DNA from: Cephalotus follicularis | Lineage: Eukaryota > Streptophyta > Magnoliopsida > Oxalidales > Cephalotaceae | NCBI GenBank assembly: GCA_001972305.1 | Contig: BDDD01000352.1 | Span: 324,451 to 388,450, forward strand | Length of the DNA stretch: 64,000 bases | Direction: 5' to 3' | Program-made: the position numbers and the translations under genes | The notes under the pieces: model-generated | Databases searched by the model: none | Seen by the model: the letters and a program-made list of their open reading frames with translations, nothing else | Told to the model about the DNA's origin: nothing | Shown: positions 34,088-44,752 of the stretch, piece by piece | Numbering within the stretch: the first letter of the stretch is position 1 | Layout: every line of letters begins with the position of its first letter

Positions 34088-34245
34088 CATCCATCTAACA
34101 TACATACAACTATCCATAACCATACCATCATGCAAAACCATCACAATGTGGAGATCAAAGTATATGAAGAACCTACCTTAAATTTGGCTGAGAACGAAGA
34201 ATATGTTGTTTAAATCTTCGTTCTGCTTCTCCCTTCATGTTCTAT
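34088..34245 (-). mobile_element. Tekay 5' LTR, second piece
   Basis: Matches the 3' LTR at about 22500-22665 and ends at TTCTAT, where LTR A begins. Confidence 0.9.
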
Positions 34246-35213
34246 TGTCACACCCCGTTTCATTGACAACATAAAGGTCAGGGATATTAACATAAATATT
34301 CAGCTTATACAAATACGGTAGAATTAAAACTTTAAATACCATTAATATCTTGCAAAAGCATTTAATAATAAGCTGAAAGTAAACCGAATCATGCGTCCCA
34401 CACCACATGATTCCCTCATTTAACATTTTAAGTCATTGTCAACTGCCCACAAATGGAGCGTGATCAAAGTCGATTAACACCATTAAAACATTAGTACAGT
34501 AATCCGAAACAAAACATGTTTTAATACATTGTTTTAACATTTATTCAAGTAGATAAAACTCCGTCTCCCCTCTGATTCGGCCACGCACGGTCGAAATCCA
34601 AGTCACTGCATCAATCTGTAATAGTAAGGGGTTAGCCTTTGTCCTCACTCGGCTAAATCATAAGTGTAATTTAGGGTCAATGATAATGAATGTCATGAAA
34701 TGAATGCATCCATGATGCAATTGTCACGCCCCCGTTTCGGTAAGACAACATTAAAGCGGAAGGCAATTAACACATAAATACAGCTTATGCAAATACCATA
34801 AAATTTAAACTTTCCAAGGAACATCAGTTGTGGAAGCATAAAAATTCATAAGCTGCAACTTGTAACGTGCATCCCATACTACACGCTACTTAACACAAAT
34901 CTGTCATTGTTAATAGCCCACAAAACGGAGCGTGATCACAGTACAATATTGAGTCTCATCGTTAAACAAACCATAGTACAGTACATAGTAGTCCTTAAAC
35001 AACACCCATTTTATTACAAAACAGGAGAATAAGTAAAACCCAGAACAAAACAACATAACAACTTGTTCTTCATCCCTGCCAGTCCAGTGCCGGTCCGCTG
35101 CATCAATCTGTAAAGTAGGGGGTTAGCCTTTGTCCTCACTAGGCTAAGTCATAAAAGTAGCTCAGGATCAACATTAGATGCATGTCATGTAATGTATGCA
35201 TAAATGATGCGAG

Positions 35214-38200
35214 TTTTTCTTTCCTGTCGACTTTTTCGTCTTGGACACGCAGCCTGTTGAAAACTTAAATGATCAAAATCCTGTTATCCTTGGTAGACCT
35301 TTCCTCGCTACAAGCAATGCGTTAATCAATTGCCGAAATGGTCTGATGAGATTAAGCTTCGGGAATACGTTCGTGGATTTTAATGTCTTCCGATTGGGTA
35401 AGCATTCCGCTGATTTTGATGAATTAAATGCAATCCATGCATTTCACGATTATATTGATACACACTTCGACATTGATTCTGATGAAAATTTTAATGATTG
35501 CATGCGGGATTTAGAGGATGTCGATGGAGGTAATTTCGTTGATGTGTTTAGTATGCAGTCATTAGAGCCAATGGGCCCCTTGTCCACATCCTTGCCTAAA
35601 ACATCAATTAAGGAGCCTCCGAAACTTGAACCTAAAGAATTTCCCTCTACATTAAAATACTCGTTTCTAGGTGACAACCAAACTCTTCATGTTATTATTT
35701 CGTCTGATCTTACTCCCAGTCAGGAAGAGGAGGTTATAGACCTACTCAAAGAAAACAAAGAGGCAATTGGTTGGACATTGGCTGACATCAAAGGAATTAG
35801 CCCCTCCATTTGCGAGCATCGCATAAATCTCATAGAAGGGTCCAAACCTTCTAGAGAACCTCAGCGAAGAGCAAATCCCTTTATGAAAGAAGCCATCCAA
35901 AAAGAAATCTTGAAGTGGCTGGACAATAGGATCATTTATCCCATTTCGGATAGTCAATGGGTAAGTCCAGTCCACGTTGTTCCAAAGAAATCTGGAGTAA
36001 CAGCAGTGCAATCCTCCACTGATGATTTACTTCCGACGAAAATCCAAACCGGATGGAGGGTGTGCATTGACTACCGAAAGTTGAATTCAGCAACCTGGAA
36101 GGATCACTTCCCATTACCGTTTATTGATCAAATGCTAGATAGGTTGACTAGTCATGAGTATTATTGTTTCCTCGATGGGTACTCCGGATACAATCAAATT
36201 CCCATCGCTCCTCAAGATCAAGAGAAAACCACGTTCACATGCCCTTTCGGAACATTTGCTTACCGACGCATGCCGTTTGGCCTTTGCAATGCTCCCGCTA
36301 CCTTCCAAAGGTGCATGATGAGTATTTTCTCTGACATGGTGGAAGATTTTCTTGAAGTATTTATGGATGACTTTTCTATACATGGTTCCTCCTTTTCTCA
36401 ATGCCTTCATCACCTAAAATTAGTACTCGATAGAAGTCGAGAGAAGAATTTGGTGCTTAATTGGGAAAAGTGCAATTTCATGTTGAAGAAGGGGATCGTT
36501 CTTGGACATGTAGTGTCAAAAGAAGGAATTCAAGTTGATAAAGCAAAAATTGAGGTCATCAAGCATTTGCCTCCACCTCGTAATGTGAAAGATATCCGAG
36601 CATTCCTCGGACATGCTGGTTTTTATCGAAGGTTCATCAAGGATTTTAGCAAGGCCGCACGTCCCTTGACTTCGCTCCTTGCGAAGGATCAAGATTTTGT
36701 TTTCTCTGATGAGTGCCTTGTATCATTTTACCGCTTAAAGAAGGAGCTCACTTCCGCTCCTATCATTCAGGCACCCATTTGGACTGAGCCTTTTGAGATC
36801 ATGTGCGACACTTCCGATAGTGCCATTGGAGCTATTCTCGGACAAAGAATGAATAAACTCCCTCACGTCATTTATTATGCAAGTAGGACCCTTTTCGATG
36901 TGCAATTAAATTACACAACCACTGAGAAGGAATTCTTAGCTGTGGTCTTTGCCCTCGAGAAGTTTCGATCGTATCTTTTAGGATCACATGTCATTGTGTA
37001 TACTGATCATGCTGCAATTCGGCATCTCATGAATAAAAAGGATGCAAAAGCACGTCTTATCCGATGGGTTCTACTCCTTCAAGAGTTTGACGTTGAGATT
37101 CGAGACAAGAAAGGAACTGAGAATTTGGTAGCCGACCATTTATCCCGACTTTCCAATGCACCCGAGGTCCATGGTCTGATTAATGAAAGTTTTCCTGATG
37201 AGCAAATTATGCGCGTTGAGAACGAACCATGGTATGCGGACATAGTTAATTACCTTGTTACGGGAAGTGTACCCTCGGAATGGTCTGCTTAAGTAAGGCA
37301 TAGGTTTCTGTCGCAAGTTAAACATTTTTATTGGGATGATCCTTATCTTTTTAAAGCATGTCCGGATTTGATTTTGCGACGATGTGTTCCTGATCATGAG
37401 CATCGCTCGGTTCTATCTTTTTGTCATGATCAAGCATGCGGTGGTCATTTCGGCCCGACCAAGACAGCGGCTAAGGTTTTACAATTTGGTTTTTATTGGC
37501 CGACAATTTTTAAAGGTGCATTTCAGTACTGTAAGGCTTGTGCTTCGTGTCAAGCCTTAGGCAGTGTGACGAAACGAAATATAATGCCTTTGACACCGAT
37601 TTTGACGGTCGAGATCTTTGATGTTTGGGGTATTGATTTTATGGGTCCGTTTCCAAATTCATTTGGGATTTTATATATCCTTTTAGCTGTTGATTATGTT
37701 TCGAAATGGATTGAGGCGATTCCTTATCGAACCAATGACAACTCGGTTGTTGTTAAATTTCTCAAAGGCCATATTTTTTCTCGTTTTGGCACCCCACATG
37801 CCATTATCAGTGATAGAGGTACTCATTTTTGCAATCGTTCGTTTGAAGCACTGATGAAAAGATATGGGATCACTCACAAGCTCGCCACAGCATATCATCC
37901 CCAAACAAGTGGGCAAGTTGAGGTATCTAATCGCCAAATCAAGCAAATTTTGGAAAAAACAGTCAACCCCAATAGAAAGGATTGGTCCACACGACTTGTG
38001 GATGCTTTATGGGCTTATCGAACCGCTTTCAAAACTGACCTTGGTCAATCTCCTTACCGTCTTGTGTATGGTAAAGCTTGTCATCTTCCGGTGGAGCTGG
38101 AACATCGAGCATTTTGGGCGATAAAGCAATTTAATTTTGATTGTTCCATCGCGGGTAGTCATCGTGCGCTTCAATTATCTGAATTGGAAGAAATTCGAAA

Positions 38201-38528
38201 TGACGCGTATGACAATGCGAAGATTTCCAAAGAAAAGACCAAGGCTTTTCATGATGCGCGGATTTTGCGAAAAAGTTTCGAAATAGGAGACAAGGTTCTT
38301 TTATATAATTCACGTTTACATTTGTTTCCTGGAAAATTGAGGTCTCGATGGGATGGTCCTTATATTGTTAAAAATATTTTCTCACATGGTGTTTTTGAGA
38401 TATGTAAGCCAGGTACTGAAGATGTGTTCAAAGTAAATGGGCAACGATTGAAGAAATTTTTAGAGCTTCCGGCTACACCGCTGAAAGAGGCCATGGATTT
38501 GCATGAGCCTCTTTATGAGCCTCCATGA
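35214..38528 (+). pseudogene. Athila pol, nearly open frame with one stop
   Basis: A single frame of about 1,100 codons is broken only by a TAA at 37290-37292. In order: the end of aspartic protease ([20 protein letters not shown]), RT with the palm motif VFMDDFS and [13 protein letters not shown], RNase H ([32 protein letters not shown]), integrase zinc-binding region (the two His near GGHFG, then CKACASC), and catalytic Asp/Asp/Glu contexts [17 protein letters not shown] and GQVEVSNRQ. The C-terminal module contains [16 protein letters not shown]. The start is artificial because the N-terminal protease and gag are missing. All visible catalytic residues of RT and integrase are kept. Confidence 0.92.
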
Positions 38529-39096
38529 TGATATTCGGTAAACCCTACCCCTTTGTTCTTTATTTTATTGCATTATTTCTTATATTTTTGTGTTCATGCA
38601 TGTTTCTTTTCTTTAGTTTGTTTCTAGTGATATTCGGTAAACCCTACCCCGTCGTTGCCGTACTTCGTATAGACCTAGCATGTCTACTCATACGTCTTGT
38701 CATCACCGCCGCACTCCGTATAGTCCTAGCTCTCGTTGTTTATCAAGGTATGATCGTTCAACTTCATGGAATTGTTCAATACAATCTATGGTGAGTTTCT
38801 ATACCCTAAAACCATTTCTTTATTATATATTCTCTTCACTTTTATTCATTGCATGCTTTATTTCTTAGTGTTTCAAATTGAACCTTTTTAATTATCGAAG
38901 TCTTAATTTCTTGTTTTGATTATTTATTTTACTTTGCATAATTAGGAGTAGTTTTTGATAGTTTATTTCAAATTTGGTATACTTCGCCTAAGTTGGATAG
39001 ATTATAACTAGTTTACGTTTCCCTGCGTTCGACCCGTTACTGCATGATCCATGCACTTGCGCTATAAATTTTAAAAACATTCTAAATACGTGAACA
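38529..39096 (+). mobile_element. Athila 3' UTR and LTR remnant
   Basis: TGATATTCGGTAAACCCTAC occurs twice, near 38527 and 38628. Right after the second copy, sequence equivalent to the inside of the Athila solo LTR begins (GTTGCCGTACTTCGTATAG) and continues to ACGTGAACA. The start of the LTR has been deleted. Confidence 0.75.
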
Positions 39097-39579
39097 CTGG
39101 CAGCTTCCGCCATGCAACCAGTGGTTCAAGCACAACCACATAGAAATTCACAGAGCAAATAGTCAATTAAACAGTAAACAGTACAGTAAGCAGTACAGTA
39201 AACAGTACAGTGGTGATCGTTTAGATCGACAACAGGCAATTCATTTTCAAATATTTCTTAAGGTAATAAATATTTGAAACATGTATTTTCAGTAGTAGAA
39301 ATACCTTGAACAAATCAGTAGTGTAAATTGTTTACCAGTTCGTTCGAAAACACGTTATTAACCAATACATATTTTCATACTCAAAATAGCACATTCCGAG
39401 TTCACATATGCATTTCTAAACATCACAACTTTAGAAATCATAAACGATTTACAAATAGTAACCAAACAGACAGTAAACAGTGTATATGCAATGCATACAA
39501 ATGCTTTAATGCATCCTAAACGAAATCGGGATCGTCGGGTATCAAAACCGTGAAAACCATCCAAACAGGACTCTAAAGT

Positions 39580-39780
39580 GTTGGCGTTTATTCCTCAGGC
39601 GTCGACGCTTATGTCCCTTAAGCGTCTCCGTTTAGTCCCTTAGCATCAGCTCTTTCAGTGTCTGGGCGTCGATATCTCCTCCCTTTAGACGTCGACGTTT
39701 TAATGCATTCAACATATAAAACGAAGTTCACAGTACAAGCGTCGACGCTTACCCAAGGCGTCGGTGGTTTCGTGCAGGGG
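39580..39780. repeat. AAGCGTCGACGCTT-type array 1, LTR B
   Basis: Copies include AGGCGTCGACGCTTATG, GGGCGTCGATATC, AGACGTCGACGTTTTA and AAGCGTCGACGCTTACC. Confidence 0.8.
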
Positions 39781-40539
39781 TCGTCTTCTACCTCACGACA
39801 TGAGCAAACAGTGACATTCCCATAACAGTAACATGCAATCCAACATGTATAAAGCCCAGAAAATGGCCATGCAATATCATATGACACATCCAGTACAAGG
39901 TAGCATCATTTTAGTGACTAAAAATGGATCATCAAGCTATGAAATTCATGCATAAACATCACTGAACAAACACCAAGTATTGAACACAAAATACAATTAT
40001 GGCTTCCCCTACCTCTGGCCTCAAGTTAGAAGCCGATAGTCCACCTCTTTTAGTATCCAACCAGTCACTTCGAGCTTCCAGGTACGGCTTAAAGTCCCCT
40101 GGTTCATCCCAGCAGTTGGTGTGCAAGCTCCAAGATTCCTTTGCTCAACAATGGTGGTCTCTCTCTCTCTTTCACTCTCTTTTGCTCTCTTTGTCACTCA
40201 CAGTGTCACTAATTCCTCTGGCTTTCAGTAATAGATGAGAGGGGTGAGAGGAGTCAACTCTTTATGCAGATTTCGTTGTGTCTTCTCTGCATGTTCTCCT
40301 AACTTCTTTTCCTCTCTAAAACTGGCAGCCTGGTCCAACAGGTGCCCAAAACTCCCCTTTCATAGGCCATGTACTCAGAGGTTGTCCCTCTGTCCCATGC
40401 CCTTTTGTTACAGGTAACTCTGGCATTAAGGGCATCCATGCCACATTCTTAAAACGCCTGCTACGATGCTTGAAAAGTGTCACGAAATCACCTCCCTGTG
40501 ACACGTCCACCTGCTGTTATGTGTATGCAGAACACGCCT

Positions 40540-40650
40540 CAAAGCGTCGACGTTTACATGCAGGCGTCGACGCTTATGTGTTTGAATTTAAGCGCGCGTT
40601 TCAACGGCTTAAACGTCGACGCTCTAAATCCAGGCGTCAGCACTTTAACC
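40540..40650. repeat. AAGCGTCGACGCTT-type array 2, LTR B
   Basis: AAAGCGTCGACGTTTAC, CAGGCGTCGACGCTTATG and TAAACGTCGACGCTC occur within 110 bp, about 760 bp from the first array of the same LTR. Confidence 0.8.
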
Positions 40651-41534
40651 TTAAAACTGTGTCGTTTTCGATTTAATCTTACTCTCTTAACATTTCTTTA
40701 GCATTCTTTCTCCAAATTGACATTACAAGGGTTTGGAAAACACCATCAAAGTCAGAAAAATCCATCATTTTATTAATTCCACAATTAAAAGTACACTTAT
40801 TGTGAAATTACAACACATATAAAATCCCGGGCGTTACATCAATATACAATATATCACTATACATATATACATATATGTATCTATGCCAATATGTGCAACC
40901 ATGTCAAGTGACCACAACCATCAGATCATCAATCATGTCTCACTGGACAACCAAATCAAATCCAATCATATCATATCAATTCAAATCAACTATACGAAGA
41001 GCGCCGCCATCTCCTGGCCCCGACATCGTACTCTTACTTTGGCCCCCGACTCCCGGGTCACGAAGCAAGGCAACAAATCAGACTCATGATGCTCACACTC
41101 TGTGTTCAGCAATCATGGTACCCCGTGTTACTTGCACTCAATGTTTAGTAACATTGTATTTGGGCGTCCCTAGCCATCTCCTGGCCCCTAGGTGAACATC
41201 CCAGCTACCAGCCATCGGCGACACTCCGTCACCCCAGCCAGTACGGCATCAATCACAATCAACAAATTAATTCAAATCAAATCGTTTCCAAGTAGTTTAT
41301 AAAATACTGGAAATATTACATTTATTTTAAAATGTATTGCATTTTGAAACCATGTTTCAATCCGTCGAAAATATACATTTATCAAAATATACATTTTCAT
41401 ATCAAATAATGATTTGCATAAAATCATATACACATTTATAAAATGATGAAACACTTTAGAATCATTCACATTTCAACGATCAATTCATTTCATATCAAAA
41501 TGCGATGCAAACATATGCTCAAAATGCAAGTCAG

Positions 41535-42035
41535 CCTCTCAACAGTCGGTTGCCGCTTCATGACAGTCAGCTGCTTCCTCATGACAGTCGGATGTTTCCT
41601 TTAAACAGTCAGCTGCCCCCAATTTGGCAGTCGGCTGCCTCCCTTAGCAGTCAGCTGTCTCATGTTTGACAGTCGGCTTCTCGCATAACAGTCGGTTGTC
41701 TCCTCAAGACAATCGGTTGTTTCGTGAACAGTACGTATCTTCTACATCGCCACTCAACCCAGCATTGCCACCTCAGCAAATCCGGGAAAAGTGACACATG
41801 GACAGTCGATTATCGTCCCAAAAATTTAGTTGTGCCATTAATCAGTTGGATGCCTTATCTTGGCACTCGGCTAATCACTCAGCAGGAGAAAACCTCCATT
41901 AAAATGCATGAACAGTCGACTGGCTCCTTAGCACAGTCGGCTGTTTCCTTGAGCAGTTGGCTGTTCGTACTGAACAGTCGACTGGTAGCCTTGAACAGTC
42001 GGCTGTCCTCTTTGGACAGTCGGCTGGTCCTACGT
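41535..42035. repeat. CAGTCGACTG array 1, LTR A
   Basis: Roughly twenty copies or near-copies at 20-30 bp spacing. Perfect CAGTCGACTG lies at 41913-41922 and 41975-41984. CAGTCGGCTG is the commonest variant. Confidence 0.88.
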
Positions 42036-42547
42036 GTAGTGCATAAAACAGCAGAAAATACATGCAACCATCAATCCAAATCATAACACAATAGAGAATT
42101 TATCATCAACAACACATTTCATGCTCATATCACAGTCCATTGCATGCATTTAATTCATGAACGTCTATTATAACGGAACTTAAATAACATTTATAAAATT
42201 TCCCCTACCTTAGAACTCCAAGTTAGGAGTTGCAATCCACCTCTTTAAGTCCAAATCCGAGGCTTTTGAACTCCCAAAACTCGTCCAGCAACTCCAACAG
42301 GTTTGGTTCTTGCCACTGGTTCGAGTCTCCAAGTCCTCAGCTCAAAACAAAGCACATTGGATAAACAACACACTCACTTTCTCCTCTTCCTCTCCACTCT
42401 TTTATTCTCTCTTTTCCTCTCTGCGAAAATGGTAAGGATTGGAGGAGGAAAACGTGTTTTTATGGAGAAAACACATCTCTCCCTCTCCTGCCGATATAAA
42501 TCCAAAACAACCACTTTCTGTCACGCCAGGCCTGGCAGCACGTTATG

Positions 42548-42692
42548 CTATCTGACGCTTGGCAGTCGACTGCCCCAACTTGGCAGTCTGCTGTCTCTGC
42601 CGATAGTTTTTAGTCGGTTGTTCCTCACAGCAGCTGGCTGGTTCCTTCCCTTAGGGTCCAGTCAACTGCCTCCTTATGGCAGTCGGTTGCCC
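42548..42692. repeat. CAGTCGACTG array 2, LTR A
   Basis: A perfect copy lies at 42563-42572, with variants GCAGTCTGCTG, TTAGTCGGTTG, CAGTCAACTG and GCAGTCGGTTG following. Confidence 0.8.
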
Positions 42693-42839
42693 GCCTGTTT
42701 TCAACACACCAACACATCTTTTCTTGCAACTTTTCAACACACAAAAGAGGAAAATCATGGTTCTCATTAATTCAAAGCGTAAATTACATTGGAAATACAA
42801 TATTACACTTTAATGAAAATCTTGGGCATTACATCTATA

Positions 42840-43161
42840 CACTGCCACAATCCCAAAGACACCTTATTTGCTTGATTCCACTCACTTTCTCTCTCTAACT
42901 CACTCTCTCTCTCTAGAATGGAATGAGAATGAAAGGAGCTGAACCACCTACATATAGAAATAGGCTCCCTTTAGGTGAAAATCATACAAGCTACGATCAG
43001 ATTCTACTGAACCTCCACTACCCATAAACAGACACAGAAATGGAAAATAGTATATATGATATACAATTCATGCCATCCAAATATACAATATTGTACAATA
43101 CCATATAAGTACAAACAATAATGCATATCATTCTGTACATATAAAAAATATGGGGCTTACA
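42840..43161 (-). mobile_element. Tekay 5' LTR, last piece
   Basis: Matches about 22665-22977 of the 3' LTR and ends GGGGCTTACA at 43161, followed by the TSD CTCCA. Confidence 0.92.
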
Positions 43162-43190
43162 CTCCAAGATATCGTTTTTCTTTAGAGATG

Positions 43191-43445
43191 TTTTTATGGT
43201 TTCACAGTGTTCGGTTCGACCCATTAAATTCATAAAACTGAGAACTTGGAGTTAATTCAGGAAGACATTGCTTCTTATGTCATTTTTCTTCTGAGTTGTT
43301 TTTATGGTTTCACAGTGCTCGGTTCAACTCGCAAAAAAAAAACTCTTAGAACCGAAAACTTGGAGTTGTCAAATTTGGTGGTTAAAGAAGACATTGCTTC
43401 TGATCTTGTTTTTATCTGAGTTGCTTTTGTAGTTTCACAATGCTC
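43191..43445. repeat. Three imperfect ~110-125-bp tandem units (Tat 3' region)
   Basis: TTTTTATGGTTTCACAGTG recurs at about 43191 and 43299, with a variant at about 43424. Each is followed by a TCGGTTCGAC-like block and an AAAACTTGGAG-like block. This is part of the Tat element that resumes after the Tekay insertion. 43446-43780 is purine-rich and non-coding. Confidence 0.7.
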
Positions 43446-43781
43446 AATTCGACTCGTAAAAAAGTCTTCAAACTGAGAAATTGGATTTAGCCAAAATAAA
43501 GGAAGTAGACAGCAAAAAGAAAAAAATGATCCAATTCATTAATAGAAGAGTTTCGTACATGAGAGGGGTCTTGGCCAAATTACATGGCAAAAAGAAAAAA
43601 TAAAAGTATAAGAAAGCTGCCTAAGAGGAAAAAGGAAGAGGAAGGAGTCGAAGGGTAGGGGGAGATGAGCTGACCAATCTCATCCATGACGTCTTACATC
43701 GTCATCATGTCTAGAGGATCTTTAGCTGAGGAGGCTACCTCGATATCTGGATATGTCTCGGGAAGATCAACGTTAGTCGTC

Positions 43782-44600
43782 TTAGACTCCTCGAAGGCGA
43801 TCTCCCCATCTTTGCCTTCGCCCCGTTCTTGATGTACAGTTGGAGAACGGCTTCCCGGTCAATACCGCCCAAATATAGACCATAGTGCTTTCATTCAAAA
43901 AGTTCATGGGATAGTGCACCCCATCATCGAGGAAAGAACACCCATGCTCATTGACTTTATCCCTAAAGTCCTCGGACTCCAGGTACATGTCCAGGGCACC
44001 CTCTACTTCTGCTGCCATCTTCTCAGCCTTCTCCATCAGCTCGATAACCCTCTCCAGAGCAACCATATTGTACTTTGAGATTAAATCTCTCTAGGCTCTG
44101 TAGAACTCAGACTCTTCGGTCGCCTTGTTGAGTTTAGCAACCAGGCCTCGGCATCACAAGCCTCCCACAGTTCAGCATGAGCCTTATGTAGCTCAGCCCG
44201 AACTTTCTCCAGTTCGATCGAAGCCTTAGTCTTCCCTTCCACTACCTCCTGACATCTCAGCACCAATATCTTGAATTCATCTCGAAGGATGATCGAGTGC
44301 TAAGCAGCCTGAATAAAAAGAACAAATCTTAGAAAAGAAGAACAAAGGCTTAAATTTTTTTCTAAAGACAAAAACATACTACCATGGATTACTAAACCAG
44401 ACCTCCCCATAGCTAGGAAATGTTACGCTCCTCCTTGTAGACTCGGTTGTCCATGGGGAGGAGCACCCCCTTAGTAAGATTGATGGTCATCCCGGACTTG
44501 GAGAGGGCCAACTCATGTGTCATCACCCCGTTGTGTGGTTGCCATGAAAACGACCCGAGAATGACTTCATCGTTGGGGGGAAATGGCTAACTCTCTTCAA
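43782..44600 (-). pseudogene. Antisense ORF of the Tat element (broken)
   Basis: The minus strand holds successive open pieces: one ending ...MTHELALSKSGMTINLTKG and KEERNIS (about 44580-44427), a charged helical piece rich in AEL and KVRAEL heptads (44266-44081), and VIELMEKAEKMAAEVEGALDMYLESEDFRDKVNE (44066-43782). They lie opposite to, and downstream of, the plus-strand Tat integrase, as expected for the extra antisense ORF described in some Tat-lineage elements. The function of such ORFs is not established. Stops and frame changes make this copy inactive. Assignment rests on position and coiled-coil character, not a named domain. Confidence 0.5.
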
Positions 44601-44752
44601 TAGACCCAGTATCCTCCCTAAAGTAGGTCGACTGAGCTCAGCTCTTCTTCTTCAGTCTATCGACTAAGTCCTCGGCACATTGGCCCCTCTGACCATCACA
44701 CCCTTGGTATCCTCGGTCCTCAGATTTTTGTCACCCAAGGTAGCATGGTCCT

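Larger units (their letters stand above)
35213..39096 (+). mobile_element. 5'-truncated Athila element
   Basis: Protease end, RT, RNase H and integrase are followed by an LTR remnant ending ACGTGAACA at 39096. The 5' LTR and gag are missing and no matching TSD is visible at the left border, so the loss involved deletion rather than clean insertion. It sits inside LTR B. Confidence 0.85.
34722..40838 (-). mobile_element. LTR B inside LTR A, near-TSD GCAAT/TCAAT
   Basis: It begins TGTCACGCCCCCG and ends CCCGGGCGTTACA. Flanks are GCAAT (34717-34721) and TCAAT (40839-40843), four of five bases matching. Its first 490 bp (34722 to about 35212) resemble the start of LTR A, so it landed in a relative. 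It resumes at 39097 after the Athila piece and contains two AAGCGTCGACGCTT-type arrays. Confidence 0.8.
34246..42834 (-). mobile_element. Solo LTR A (interrupted), TSD TCTAT
   Basis: It begins TGTCACACCCCG and ends CTTGGGCATTACA. TCTAT lies at 34241-34245 and 42835-42839. Its own sequence is 34246-34721 and 40844-42834, about 2.5 kb. The rest is LTR B with its Athila passenger. It carries CAGTCGACTG arrays. The inverted termini indicate minus orientation and a Tekay-like Gypsy LTR. Confidence 0.88.
20608..43161 (-). mobile_element. Complete Tekay/Del-type Gypsy element with three internal insertions
   Basis: LTRs begin TGTCACGCCCCGAAC and end GGGGCTTACA. The 5-bp TSD CTCCA is present at 20603-20607 and 43162-43166. 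On the minus strand the order is 5' LTR, iMet primer site, gag with zinc knuckles, protease, RT, RNase H, integrase, chromodomain, purine tract, 3' LTR. Inserts are an Athila solo LTR (27138-28495), a solo LTR (31319-34082) and the LTR A complex (34246-42834), each with its own TSD. By eye the first 200 bases of the two LTRs differ by roughly 8-10%, so it is old. Coding parts carry many stops. Confidence 0.93.

Noticed and set aside
35214..38528. Endogenous pararetrovirus (caulimovirus-like) pol
   Set aside because: An integrase follows RNase H and the protease/RT words match Athila; no movement or coat protein is present.
42303..42770. 155-codon plus-strand frame in LTR A
   Set aside because: Covers the palindrome array and a CT-rich block; composition-driven, no domain.
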